From Cupriavidus basilensis (GTDB taxonomy: Bacteria; Pseudomonadota; Gammaproteobacteria; Burkholderiales; Burkholderiaceae): 64,000 nucleotides of DNA. The notes under the pieces were generated by a model. That model was not told the DNA's origin. It searched no databases and saw only the letters and a list, made by a program, of their open reading frames with translations. Shown one piece after another: positions 25,160 through 34,293 of the stretch (positions are counted from its first letter, which is position 1; the number at the start of each line of letters is the position of its first letter). Made by a program: the position numbers and the translations under genes. The stretch covers positions 2,666,001-2,730,000 of the forward strand of contig NZ_CP062804.1 in NCBI RefSeq assembly GCF_008801925.2, given 5' to 3'.

Positions 25160-25208
25160 GCGCAGCCGGACTTGCATACTCGTCATATCAAACTCAGGGA
25201 TCGCCGCT

Positions 25209-25655
25209 ATGTACGCACGCACCGCCGCCAATGCTTATTCCAATGTCGGCAACGAGACAGGGGCCATGAGCGCCTCTCCCCATCGGCTCATCGTCATGCT
25301 GTTCGACGGTGCGCGGGCGGCGATTGCCCGAGCCCGCTTCCATATGGAAGCGGGCGATGTTGCCGGCAAGGGCAAGGCCATTTCCCACGCCATCAGCATT
25401 GTCGAAAGTGGACTGCGCGCCTCGCTGGATCATGGTGCCAGCGCGGACCTGGCCGGCAATCTCGATGCGCTCTACGACTATATGACCCGGCAACTGATGC
25501 TGGCCAACCTGCATAACGACGAGGCCCGCCTGAACGAAGTGGACAAGCTGCTGGCCGACATCGCCACGGCCTGGAGCCAGATCGATCCGACCGCCGAGCC
25601 GGAGCCTGCGCCTGCGGCGTTCAAGCCGATGGAAGCTCTCTCAATAGGAGCCTGA
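25209..25655 (+). CDS. fliS: Flagellin export chaperone FliS
   Basis: A 148-residue helical chaperone that binds the C-terminus of flagellin and prevents early polymerisation. The family pattern is clear: ARTAANAYSNVGNETGAMSASPHRLIVMLFDGARAAIARARFHME and GLRASLDHGASADLAGNLDALYDYM. The last ~20 residues are a Pro/Glu/Ala tail beyond the usual domain. It ends one base before the fliT start, so translation is probably coupled. Confidence 0.95.
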   Translation: MYARTAANAYSNVGNETGAMSASPHRLIVMLFDGARAAIARARFHMEAGDVAGKGKAISHAISIVESGLRASLDHGASADLAGNLDALYDYMTRQLMLANLHNDEARLNEVDKLLADIATAWSQIDPTAEPEPAPAAFKPMEALSIGA

Positions 25656-25656
25656 C

Positions 25657-25992
25657 ATGTTGCAGCAAAAGAAACAGATCATCGCCTGCTATGAAGAACT
25701 GATGCGCCTGTCCGGCCTGATGTGCGAGGCCGCGCGCGCGGGCCGGTGGGATACGCTGTGCGCGCTGCAAACGGCTTACGTCGCCCAGGTCAACACCCTG
25801 AAGAGTATCGACGACGTGGCGTCGCTGAGCGCCGAAGAGCGGCGTTACCGCTACCGGATGCTGGAAACCATCCTGTCGCAGGATGCCGCCATCCGCAACC
25901 TGGTCACACCCAGGATGGAAGAGCTGGGCTACCTGCTGAATAACTCGCGCCGCCGCCAGGAACTGCATCACGCCTACGGCTCGCCGGCCTGA
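25657..25992 (+). CDS. fliT: Flagellar chaperone FliT
   Basis: A 111-residue helical protein starting MLQQKKQIIACYEELMRLSGLM, typical of FliT, the chaperone of FliD and, in enterics, a brake on FlhDC. The gene lies directly behind fliS and nine bases before the FliK-like gene. Sequence identity to enteric FliT is expected to be low, so the call rests on length, helical pattern and position. Confidence 0.82.
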   Translation: MLQQKKQIIACYEELMRLSGLMCEAARAGRWDTLCALQTAYVAQVNTLKSIDDVASLSAEERRYRYRMLETILSQDAAIRNLVTPRMEELGYLLNNSRRRQELHHAYGSPA

Positions 25993-26000
25993 TACGGTAA

Positions 26001-27320
26001 ATGATCGGCATCAACCTTCCGGCAGATGCATCGCTTGCCCTGCGCACGGATCCGCAGGCGCTCAAGTCCGCCCTTACCGTAGCGAAGCTGGCGGCCCTGC
26101 AGCCGGTTGGCACCGTCACCGACACCGAGGGGCCTTCCGGGGGTGGCAACACCGTGCAGCAAGGCCGGGCCGCAACGGTCGGTGCCGGCATGCCGCCCCC
26201 GACCGAAGGCGCGGCAACAACTTCGGCGCGCGAGTCGCTTAGCACGGCCGCGCGCGTCATCCTCGATATCCTGGACGGCACCGATGCCGCGCCGCTGCGC
26301 AGCGCGGCGCCCGTCGTGGCCGCGCCGCCAGGCAGTGGCCAGGCCGCTTCGCTGGCAAGCGCGCTGGCCCGCCAGGTTGGGCAGAGTGGCCTGTTTTATG
26401 AGTCGCATCTCGGCCAATGGCTGAATGGCACGCGCCCGCTCGACAGCCTGATGCGCGAGCCCCAGGCCTTGCTGGGGCGCCCGCCCGCTGCCCCGCCAGC
26501 CACCACGGATGCCACGCAACCGGTGTTGCAGTTGACGTATCAGCCGGCTGCGGGCGCGGCAACGCCTGCCCCGGCCCAGGTGGCTGCCAATGTCGCCAAG
26601 GCCGCCGCCGCCGTCGCGGCGGAGTCAGGCAGCCTTCCCCTTCCCGCGGAAGGTCCCGGTGCCGACACGCCGGCACAAGCGCAGAAAGCTGCGGGCCTTT
26701 ACTCAGCGCCCGCCCCCGGCGCCGCCTCCACGGCGGCGACGCCTGCCGCAAATCCGGCCACGCCCTCCGCGCATCTCGCCCAGCAGGCAACCCAGGCCTA
26801 CCAGGCAGCTTCCGCCACGCCAGCGCCGCGTACGGTGCATCTCTCGGCGGACGACATCTTCGGCGCAAGCAAGCCGGCCGCGGACCCGTTGCAAGCCACC
26901 AGCGCCACCGGCCCCGCCGTGCATCCCGATGCCGCCACCTTGGTGCGCCAGCAGCTCGACACCCTGGCAACCCAGCAATTGCGCTGGATGGGCGAAGCGT
27001 GGCCGGGTACGCCGATGCAATGGCAGATCACGCGTGAGCAAGATGACAACCCCGCGCGCGGGCAGGGCCAGCCGGATGCCATTGCCGACGGCGTCTGGTC
27101 GACCCGGCTGGTCCTCGAGTTCCCCAACCTCGGCACCGTGGAGGCCAGAATCAAGCTGACCGGCAACAGCATCGAAGCACGCCTGGCGGCGCCTGCCTCG
27201 GTCAACCTCCTGGCCGGCGCGCGCGCGCAGCTCCAGGATCGCCTCGCCGCGACCGGCCTCGATCTCACCGCGTTGGCGGTGGATGGCATCTTCCAACCGG
27301 CCGGGAGCACCAGGCGGTGA
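26001..27320 (+). CDS. Second FliK-like protein (hook-length control C-domain)
   Basis: A 439-residue protein. Residues 1 to about 310 are a long Ala/Pro/Thr-rich, low-complexity region. The C-terminal ~130 residues (QLRWMGEAWPGTPMQWQI, TRLVLEFPNLGTVEARIKLTGNSIEARL) are a FliK-type Flg_hook domain. A classical fliK stands at 46.7 kb, so this is a second copy. Its stop codon overlaps the GTG of the FlhB-C-like gene by four bases, which makes a functional pair likely. Confidence 0.78.
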   Translation: MIGINLPADASLALRTDPQALKSALTVAKLAALQPVGTVTDTEGPSGGGNTVQQGRAATVGAGMPPPTEGAATTSARESLSTAARVILDILDGTDAAPLRSAAPVVAAPPGSGQAASLASALARQVGQSGLFYESHLGQWLNGTRPLDSLMREPQALLGRPPAAPPATTDATQPVLQLTYQPAAGAATPAPAQVAANVAKAAAAVAAESGSLPLPAEGPGADTPAQAQKAAGLYSAPAPGAASTAATPAANPATPSAHLAQQATQAYQAASATPAPRTVHLSADDIFGASKPAADPLQATSATGPAVHPDAATLVRQQLDTLATQQLRWMGEAWPGTPMQWQITREQDDNPARGQGQPDAIADGVWSTRLVLEFPNLGTVEARIKLTGNSIEARLAAPASVNLLAGARAQLQDRLAATGLDLTALAVDGIFQPAGSTRR

Positions 27321-27637
27321 GACAGCCCGACGACAACGCACGCGGCACTGCGGTAGCGCTGAGCTACGATGAAACGCGCGACCAAAGCCCCCGCGTGGTG
27401 GCCAAGGGCTATGGCGACGTGGCCGACGCCATCATCGCCCGCGCCCGCGACGGCGGCGTCTATGTCCACAATTCCCCCGCGCTGGTGACCCTGCTCATGC
27501 AGGTCGACCTCGACTCGCGCATCCCGGAGCAGTTGTACGTGGCCGTGGCCGAATTGCTGGCCTGGCTCTATCAGCTGGAAAAAGGCCAGGCCGAAGCCGA
27601 TACCGCGCCAGCGCCGAATCCGCTCAGCCCTCGCTGA
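27317..27637 (+). CDS. FlhB C-terminal-domain homologue (FlhX/FhlB type)
   Basis: A 106-residue cytoplasmic protein that resembles only the small C-terminal fragment of the export gate FlhB. TAVALSYDETRDQSPRVVAKGYG corresponds to the stretch that follows the self-cleavage NPTH of FlhB, and the rest ends with helices like IPEQLYVAVAELLAWLYQLE. The NPTH cleavage site itself is absent, so it would imitate an already cleaved fragment. It starts inside the stop of the FliK-like gene. Such short homologues can partly replace FlhB-C in other bacteria. Confidence 0.8.
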   Translation: MRQPDDNARGTAVALSYDETRDQSPRVVAKGYGDVADAIIARARDGGVYVHNSPALVTLLMQVDLDSRIPEQLYVAVAELLAWLYQLEKGQAEADTAPAPNPLSPR

Positions 27638-27877
27638 GTTCCCCGGCGGCCACCAGCCGCCCACGCGAAAGCGCCGCATTCACCTCACCACTGCCCCGCC
27701 TCTGGAATTGGCCTCCTTTTTGGCTTGTATTCCGGCCTCCCCGCGCCTGTCGTCCTGATAAGTTTTAGGGGCCGGAACAGCCTGGCAATCACCGCAGCAA
27801 AACCGCCTTCCCCGGTATGCAGCGGCATTGTTATTGAGCGCATTGCCTGTACCAGCCCGCCAAGACGGGCCCAACCG
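27638..27877. other. Spacer before the glycosyltransferase genes
   Basis: 240 bases without a convincing gene. The coding frame of the first glycosyltransferase is open back to 27725, but that stretch shows no homology or ribosome site. The segment contains the T-rich run CCTCCTTTTTGG and the AT-rich stretch CTGATAAGTTTTAG, which could belong to a promoter, but no convincing pair of boxes was found. Confidence 0.4.
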
Positions 27878-30121
27878 ATGAAACCTATCCAGATCGCTCC
27901 CAAGTTGCCCCGCCAGATCGACAAGGCTCGCACACTTTATCAAGCCGGCCAGTACCGCGCGGCGCTCAGGGAAGCCGAAAAGGCAGAGCAGATCCTTGGC
28001 AAGCGGGCCGACGCCTCCTACTGGCAAATGGCGGCCCGGCTGGCGCTGGAAGACACCAAGAAGGCCGGCGAGATCCTGCGCGACGGGCTGCAGCATTTTC
28101 CTGACGATATCGAACTGATGTCCCTCGGCGGCTTCGTCCTGCTGCGCAACGGCGAGCATCAGCAAGCCAAGCGGTTGCTGCAGCGCTGCGTCGACATCGA
28201 CCCCGGCTCGCTCAGCGCGTGGGTGCACTTTACCGCCCTGCTGCTGGAGCTGCGAGAGCCCGCCGCCGCAAAGGAGGCGGCGCTCAAGGCGCTGGCCATC
28301 AATCCGGATGAGGCCACGGCGGTGTGCAACTACGCCATCGCCTTGAAGGAAACCGGCGAAATGGGTGAGGTCATGGCCCCACTCAGGAAGGCCGTGAAGC
28401 TGGCCCCGCGCAACCTCGCCATCCGCGCCAACCTGCTGTTCGCCATGCTGTTCGCCCAGGAAACCACGGCGCTAGACCTGCTGCGCGAGGCCAAGGCCTA
28501 TGAAGCGCTGCTGCTGGCCGGCCCCCGTTTCCCGCGCGACGACAACGCGCCAAAGCGCACTAGCGGGCCGATACGGCTGGGGCTGATCTCGAACGACCTG
28601 ATGCGCCACGCCTGCTCCTACTTCGTCCTGCCTCTGATCGCGAACCTGGATCGCGCACGGGTGGAAGTGGTGGCGTTCTCGCTGCACCCGCTCAGCGACC
28701 ATGTGACGGAGAAGATCCGGCTACATGCCAACCAGTTCATCGAACTGGCCGGGAAATCGACTGCCGATATTGTCGAGATTGTCCGCAATGAGCAGCTCGA
28801 CGTGCTGATCGACCTCGGCGGGCATACCGGGACTTCACCGCTGCCCTATATGGTGCACGGACTGGCGCCGGTGCAGATGACTTGGCTTGGCTATCCCGGC
28901 AGCACCGGATTGAAATCCATCCAGTACCGCATCAGCGACTGGACCTGCGACCCTGAAGGGTTCGAGCCGCACTATGCGGAGACCTTGCTCAGGGCGCCCG
29001 GCGTCTTTTGCACGTATGCGCCGTTGATACACAGCCCGCTCAAGGCCTACGGCCCCACGTACAGGGTCCGGGAAACGCCTGCGCTGCGTACCGGCACGAT
29101 TACCTTTGGCTCCTGCAATAACCTGGGCAAGGTCACCGACCAGACCGTGGCGCTGTGGCGCACGGTACTGGAGCGCTGCCCGAACAGCCAGCTGCTGATC
29201 GAGGCACGGGACATCGACAGCGAGGCCGTGCGCGCGCCCCTGCTGACACGCCTGACGCAGGCTGGCATCGACCCGGACCGGGTGGTCTGCGTCCCCAGGC
29301 AGGCGGCGAACCAATACCTGACCTATCACGACATCGACATTGTGCTGGACACCGTGCCCCTGACCGGCGGCACCACCACGTGCGACGCCTTGTGGATGGG
29401 TGTACCGGTGGTCACGCTGGCAGGCTCGGCCTTCCACTCGCGGATGTCCGCCAGTTTCCTGCACGCGCTCGGCCTGGATGGCCTGAGCTGCCGCAATGAA
29501 GAGGAATACGTGGACGTGGCCGTGCAACTGGCCGCGGACATCGGCCAGCTCAACGACTTGCGGCTGTCTCTGCGGCAGCGCTTCGAGCAGGGTCCTCTGG
29601 CCGATGGCGCCGCCTTCGCGCGCTGGCTGGAAGACCAGCTCACCGAAGCAGTCCGGCCGCACCGCCAGGTCGACAGCACGCCCGGCTCGCACGACGGCGT
29701 GTACTTCTCCGACACCTGGCACACCATGGCGGAAATCGTGATTGCCATCGCGGGATTGCTTGAGGCCGGCCGTTACGTGGAACTGCGCGCGCTGCTCGAG
29801 ACCTTCTGCGCGAAGTGGCCCAGGCACTGGATCGTTCCCTACGCACTCGCCGAGATCGAACATCGCAACGGCCAGCACGAGGCCGCGGTCGATTACCTGA
29901 TGGAGAGCGTCGGCCTGCGGCCCTATCACCTGCCGCTGTACCGGCTGCTTAGCGCGCGGCTCGACGAATACCAGTACGACAAGGGCATGCTTGGCGAATT
30001 CATGCTGCAGCAACTCGGCGTGCCGCTGGCCCTCGTCGAACAGCAGGGTGCGCCAACAGTGCTGGAAGTCCTGGGCATCAACGTCGGGCAGCCAGTGCGA
30101 GCCGAGCCGGCACATGCATAG
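27878..30121 (+). CDS. TPR-GT41 (O-GlcNAc-transferase-like) protein glycosyltransferase, copy 1
   Basis: A 747-residue cytoplasmic enzyme. Residues 1-215 are TPR-like helical repeats (for example AKRLLQRCVDIDPGSLSAW). The GT41/SPINDLY catalytic region spans about 230-560: IRLGLISNDLMRHA, the block HGLAPVQMTWLGYPGSTG near 327-344, ITFGSCNNLGKVTDQTVALW near 408-427 and LDTVPLTGGTTTCDALWMG near 490-508, all matching the nucleotide-binding blocks of OGT. A C-terminal extension of about 170 residues with further helical repeats follows. Its place behind the fliC/fliD/fliS block points to flagellin as acceptor. The sugar donor is inferred from the neighbouring genes. The ATG at 27878 is chosen from the start of homology. 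Confidence 0.88.
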   Translation: MKPIQIAPKLPRQIDKARTLYQAGQYRAALREAEKAEQILGKRADASYWQMAARLALEDTKKAGEILRDGLQHFPDDIELMSLGGFVLLRNGEHQQAKRLLQRCVDIDPGSLSAWVHFTALLLELREPAAAKEAALKALAINPDEATAVCNYAIALKETGEMGEVMAPLRKAVKLAPRNLAIRANLLFAMLFAQETTALDLLREAKAYEALLLAGPRFPRDDNAPKRTSGPIRLGLISNDLMRHACSYFVLPLIANLDRARVEVVAFSLHPLSDHVTEKIRLHANQFIELAGKSTADIVEIVRNEQLDVLIDLGGHTGTSPLPYMVHGLAPVQMTWLGYPGSTGLKSIQYRISDWTCDPEGFEPHYAETLLRAPGVFCTYAPLIHSPLKAYGPTYRVRETPALRTGTITFGSCNNLGKVTDQTVALWRTVLERCPNSQLLIEARDIDSEAVRAPLLTRLTQAGIDPDRVVCVPRQAANQYLTYHDIDIVLDTVPLTGGTTTCDALWMGVPVVTLAGSAFHSRMSASFLHALGLDGLSCRNEEEYVDVAVQLAADIGQLNDLRLSLRQRFEQGPLADGAAFARWLEDQLTEAVRPHRQVDSTPGSHDGVYFSDTWHTMAEIVIAIAGLLEAGRYVELRALLETFCAKWPRHWIVPYALAEIEHRNGQHEAAVDYLMESVGLRPYHLPLYRLLSARLDEYQYDKGMLGEFMLQQLGVPLALVEQQGAPTVLEVLGINVGQPVRAEPAHA

Positions 30122-30233
30122 GCTACAGCATGCCCCGGGGCGCAGAATGCCCCCCGGTTCAGCCGCCTGGCGCAGCTGCGCCTGGATTCCGCGCTGCAAC
30201 GGCCTGCGGGCCTGGTAAATCCATCCTTCCCTT

Positions 30234-32459
30234 ATGAAGAAAGTCGCAATCAATCCCAAGGCGGACCGGTGTATCAAGCAAGCCGAGACCAGTCATTACG
30301 CTGGCCGCTTTGAGGAAGCCATCGCCCATGCGGAGAAGGCCAGGAAGCTCGCGCCGCATATGGCCAAGCCCTATTATTGGGCCGCGTTTTCCTCGCTGGA
30401 ACTGCATCGCCTCGACGATGCCTACCGTTTCGCCCAGGAAGGACTCGCCGCGCATCCCGGCCAGCCCGACATCGCGTCCATGTGCGCGCGCATCCTTGTG
30501 GCGATGGGCAAGCTGGAGGACGCCAGGACCATGCTGCGCGACTGCGTGGCATCCCACCCGCAGTGCCTGGAAGCCTGGGCGAACTACGCCATCGTGCTGA
30601 ACAAGCTGGGCGAGCATGCCGAAGCCAAGCAAGCCTCGCTCAAGGCCATCGAAATCGCTCCGGATCATCCGGCGATCCTGGCCAACTATGCCAACGACCT
30701 GAAAAACACTGGCTTTGCCGAGGACGCGATCCAGGTGTTGCGCCGCGCCGCGGCAACCGCGCCAACCAACAAGAGCATCCGCTCAAACCTGCTGTTCATG
30801 CTTCTCTTCGGCGAGAAGACGAGCGCGCAAGACTTGCTGGCCGAAGCCTCCAGGTATGCGCAAGTGCTGGCGCGCGAGCGGCTGCCGGCGTTGCCCATGC
30901 AGCCCCGCCCCCGCTCGGACAGGATCCGCATCGGCATCCTGTCGAACGACTTGTACAAGCATGCCTGCGCCTACTTCCTGATCCCGCTGATCGCCAACCT
31001 CGACCGCGCCAGGTTCGAAGTCGTGGCGCTCAGCCTGCACGCCTATCACGACAACGTCACGCACAAGATATCCATCTACTGCGACCGCTTCGTCAGCCTG
31101 GCCAATAAGCCGGATGGTGAAATCGTCAAGCTCATCCGCGAGGAAAACGTCGATGTGCTGATCGACCTTGGCGGATATACGGGCAGCTCGCCGCTGCACT
31201 ACATGGTCCACGGCCTGGCTCCGGTGCAGCTCACCTGGCTTGGCTATCCTGGCAGCACCGGCATGCCGGCAGTGCAGCATCGCGTGACCGACTGGATCGG
31301 GGATCCGGCCGGGGCAGAGCCCAACTACACCGAGAACCTGCTGCGCGCACCCGGCCCGTTTGCCGTCTACCACCCGCTGGTTGGCAATCCGCTGACGGTC
31401 TATCAGAGCGATTACCAGGTCAGGGAAACGCCGGCGCTGCGCAACGGCTTCATTACCTTCGGCTCCTGCAACAACATCGGCAAGCTGACCGACCGGACCC
31501 TGCGGATGTGGAGCGCCGTCCTGGCGCGCTGCCCTGGCAGCCGGCTGCTGGTCGAGGCGGCGGGGCTCGATACGGATGAAGTGAAGGTGCCGCTACTGGA
31601 GCGCATGGCGCAAGCCGGCATCGACACGCAGCGCGTCACCTGCATCCCCCGGGAAGGCAAGAACCAGTACCTGACCTACCACGACATCGATATCGCACTG
31701 GATACCTCCCCGGTCACCGGCGGCACCACGACCTGCGACACGCTCTGGATGGGCGTGCCCGTGGTCTCGCTGGCCGGCCCGGCATTCCACACCCGCGTCT
31801 CCGCGCCCTTTCTGCACGCCGTAGGCCTGGGCGGCCTGGTCTGCGAAACGGAGCAGGCCTACGTCGAGATGGCCGCGCAGCTTGCCGCGGACGTGGAGCA
31901 GCTCAACGCGCTGCGACTCTCCCTGCGGCATCGCTTCGAGAAGAGCGCCATCGCCGACGTGGCCGGCTTCACGCGCTGGTTCGAAGACCAGGCGGCGCAT
32001 CTGGTCAGCCAGCACCGGGATGTGAGCCACCTCAAGCCGCGTACGCAGGACGGCGTGTTCTGCAATGGCGCCTGGCATTCGATGGAAGAACTGGTGCTGA
32101 CCATCGGGCTGCTTCTGCAGGAAGGACGTCATATCGAGCTGAACAGCCTGCTGGAAAACATGTCGGCCAAGTGGAGCAAGCACTGGCTGATCGCCTTCGC
32201 GCTGGGTGAGATGGCCCAGCGCGAAGGCCGCTACGACCGCGCGCTCGAACTACTGATGGAAGCCGTCAACCTGCGTCCGTACCACCTGCCGCTCTACCGC
32301 CTGCTCAGCGTGCGGATGCGCGAAGGCGGTCATGACACGAGTCCCGTGGCCGATATCCTGCAGCAGCAGTTCGGCCTCGACCTGGCCCTGCTCGATAGCC
32401 AGGGCAAACCTTCGACCTACGAAATCCTGGGCATCCAGGTGCTGGAGGAAGCAGCATGA
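30234..32459 (+). CDS. TPR-GT41 (O-GlcNAc-transferase-like) protein glycosyltransferase, copy 2
   Basis: A 741-residue paralogue of the preceding gene, colinear over its complete length: N-terminal TPR-like repeats, the GT41 blocks HGLAPVQLTWLGYPGSTG, FITFGSCNNIGKLTDRT and LDTSPVTGGTTTCDTLWMG, and the same C-terminal extension. The two copies look like an old tandem duplication that has diverged, mostly in the TPR part, which selects acceptors in OGT. The stop codon overlaps the start of rfbF by four bases. This ties the transferase directly to the CDP-sugar genes. Confidence 0.88.
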   Translation: MKKVAINPKADRCIKQAETSHYAGRFEEAIAHAEKARKLAPHMAKPYYWAAFSSLELHRLDDAYRFAQEGLAAHPGQPDIASMCARILVAMGKLEDARTMLRDCVASHPQCLEAWANYAIVLNKLGEHAEAKQASLKAIEIAPDHPAILANYANDLKNTGFAEDAIQVLRRAAATAPTNKSIRSNLLFMLLFGEKTSAQDLLAEASRYAQVLARERLPALPMQPRPRSDRIRIGILSNDLYKHACAYFLIPLIANLDRARFEVVALSLHAYHDNVTHKISIYCDRFVSLANKPDGEIVKLIREENVDVLIDLGGYTGSSPLHYMVHGLAPVQLTWLGYPGSTGMPAVQHRVTDWIGDPAGAEPNYTENLLRAPGPFAVYHPLVGNPLTVYQSDYQVRETPALRNGFITFGSCNNIGKLTDRTLRMWSAVLARCPGSRLLVEAAGLDTDEVKVPLLERMAQAGIDTQRVTCIPREGKNQYLTYHDIDIALDTSPVTGGTTTCDTLWMGVPVVSLAGPAFHTRVSAPFLHAVGLGGLVCETEQAYVEMAAQLAADVEQLNALRLSLRHRFEKSAIADVAGFTRWFEDQAAHLVSQHRDVSHLKPRTQDGVFCNGAWHSMEELVLTIGLLLQEGRHIELNSLLENMSAKWSKHWLIAFALGEMAQREGRYDRALELLMEAVNLRPYHLPLYRLLSVRMREGGHDTSPVADILQQQFGLDLALLDSQGKPSTYEILGIQVLEEAA

Positions 32460-33229
32460 AAGCCGTCATCCTGGCGGGCGGGCTGGGTACCCGCATATCC
32501 GAAGAATCCCACCTGCGTCCCAAGCCCATGATTGAAGTGGGCGGCAAGCCGATCCTGTGGCACATCATGAAGATGTATGCCGCACACGGCATCAATGACT
32601 TCGTCATCTGCCTGGGCTACAAGGGCTACGTCATCAAGGAATACTTCGCCAACTACTTCCTGCATATGTCGGATGTGACCTTCGACATGTCGGAAAACCG
32701 CATGGACGTGCACTGCCGCAAGGCCGAGCCGTGGCGCGTGACGCTGGTGGACACCGGCGAGGAATCGCAGACCGGCGGCCGCCTGCGGCGCGTGCGCGAG
32801 TACCTCACGCCCGGCGAGCCGTTCTGCTTTACCTATGGCGACGGCGTGTCCGACATCGACCTCACCGCCGAGATCGCCTTTCACCGCAACCACGGCCGCT
32901 GGGCCACGGTGGCGGCGGTGCAGCCGCCGGGACGCTACGGTGCGCTCGAGCGCACCAGCGAAGGCATGGTGGCCGGTTTCGCGGAAAAGCCGCGCGGCGA
33001 CGGCGCCTGGATCAATGGCGGCTTCTTCGTGCTGCAGCCCGAAGTGCTTGACCTGATCGCCGACGACAAGACCAGTTGGGAGCAAGCCCCCATGGAAGAG
33101 CTCGCCACGCGCGGGCACTTGCTGGCGTTCGAGCACCAGGGCTTCTGGCAGCCGATGGACACCCTGCGCGAAAAGAACATGCTGGAGCAGTTGTGGCAAT
33201 CCGGCGCGGCACCCTGGAAGACATGGTGA
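32456..33229 (+). CDS. rfbF: Glucose-1-phosphate cytidylyltransferase
   Basis: A 257-residue nucleotidyltransferase that makes CDP-glucose from CTP and glucose 1-phosphate. The start KAVILAGGLGTRISEESHLRPKPM and the length are those of RfbF/DdhA. Other blocks are FCFTYGDGVSDIDL and the C-terminal FWQPMDTLREKNMLE. Its ATG overlaps the stop of the second glycosyltransferase (ATGA), and its own stop overlaps the rfbG start, so the cluster is translationally coupled. Confidence 0.95.
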   Translation: MKAVILAGGLGTRISEESHLRPKPMIEVGGKPILWHIMKMYAAHGINDFVICLGYKGYVIKEYFANYFLHMSDVTFDMSENRMDVHCRKAEPWRVTLVDTGEESQTGGRLRRVREYLTPGEPFCFTYGDGVSDIDLTAEIAFHRNHGRWATVAAVQPPGRYGALERTSEGMVAGFAEKPRGDGAWINGGFFVLQPEVLDLIADDKTSWEQAPMEELATRGHLLAFEHQGFWQPMDTLREKNMLEQLWQSGAAPWKTW

Positions 33230-34293
33230 CCCGCATGCTAGACGGCTACACCGGCCGCCCGGTCTTCGTGACCGGCCACACCGGCTTCAAGGGCGCATGG
33301 CTCGCGCTATGGCTGGCGCGCCTCGGCGCGCGGGTGACAGGCTACGCGCTGGCGCCCGAGTCGCCGGCCGGCCTGTTTACCGCGGCCGAAGTCCAGAGCA
33401 CGCTGCAAGCCCACCACCTGGCCGACATCCGCGATGCGAGCACGCTGGCTGCCGCCATGCAGGCAGCGCAGCCGGAGATCGTCTTCCACCTGGCGGCGCA
33501 GCCGCTGGTGGGGGCCGGCTATCGCGACCCGGTGGCCAACTGGGCCACCAACGTCATGGGCACGGTCAACCTGCTCGAGGCGGTGCGCCACTGCCCTTCG
33601 GTACGTGCCGTGGTGGTCATCACCACCGACAAGTGCTACGACAACAAGGAATGGTTCTGGGGCTACCGCGAGACCGATCCGCTCGGCGGGCATGACCCGT
33701 ACAGCGCCAGCAAGGCCGCGGCCGAACTGGTTGCCGCCAGCTATCGCAATGCCTTCCTGGCCGAGCGCGGCGTGCTGGTCGCCACCGCGCGCGCCGGCAA
33801 TGTGATCGGCGGCGGCGACTGGTCCGACAATCGCCTGGTGCCCGATGCCGCCCGCGCGGCCGCCGCCGGCGCGGTGCTCGAAATCCGCAACCCGCAGGCC
33901 ACGCGGCCCTGGCAGCATGTGCTGGAAGCCCTGCACGGCTACCTGCTGCTTGGCGCACGCCTGATGGCCGGAGAGCAAGCGCTTGCGCGCGCCTTCAACT
34001 TCGGCCCGCAAGCCGCCGACAACCTCGCCGTGGGCGCCGTGCTGGCGCGCCTGGCGCAACACTGGCCCGAACTGCGCTGGGCGCATCGCCCGGATCCCAC
34101 CGGCGCCGCACCGCACGAAGCTCGCAACCTTCACCTGGACTCCGCCCTGGCCAGAGGACTGCTTGGCTGGGAGCCGCGCTGGCCGCTCGACCAGGCCCTT
34201 GCCGCCACCGCCCACTGGTACCGCGCCGTGCATGAAGCCCCGGCCCAGGCGCGGTCCGTCACCGAACGACAAATCGAGCAATTCTGCGTATGA
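33226..34293 (+). CDS. rfbG: CDP-glucose 4,6-dehydratase
   Basis: A 355-residue extended short-chain dehydrogenase that converts CDP-glucose to CDP-4-keto-6-deoxyglucose. The NAD-binding loop TGHTGFKGAWLALWL, the TDKCYDNKEWFWGYRE segment specific for RfbG, and the active-site YSASK are visible. The start could be ATG 33223, GTG 33226 or ATG 33235. GTG 33226 gives the same four-base overlap as the neighbouring junctions and good spacing to GGAAG, so it is preferred. The stop overlaps the next gene. Confidence 0.94.
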   Translation: MTRMLDGYTGRPVFVTGHTGFKGAWLALWLARLGARVTGYALAPESPAGLFTAAEVQSTLQAHHLADIRDASTLAAAMQAAQPEIVFHLAAQPLVGAGYRDPVANWATNVMGTVNLLEAVRHCPSVRAVVVITTDKCYDNKEWFWGYRETDPLGGHDPYSASKAAAELVAASYRNAFLAERGVLVATARAGNVIGGGDWSDNRLVPDAARAAAAGAVLEIRNPQATRPWQHVLEALHGYLLLGARLMAGEQALARAFNFGPQAADNLAVGAVLARLAQHWPELRWAHRPDPTGAAPHEARNLHLDSALARGLLGWEPRWPLDQALAATAHWYRAVHEAPAQARSVTERQIEQFCV

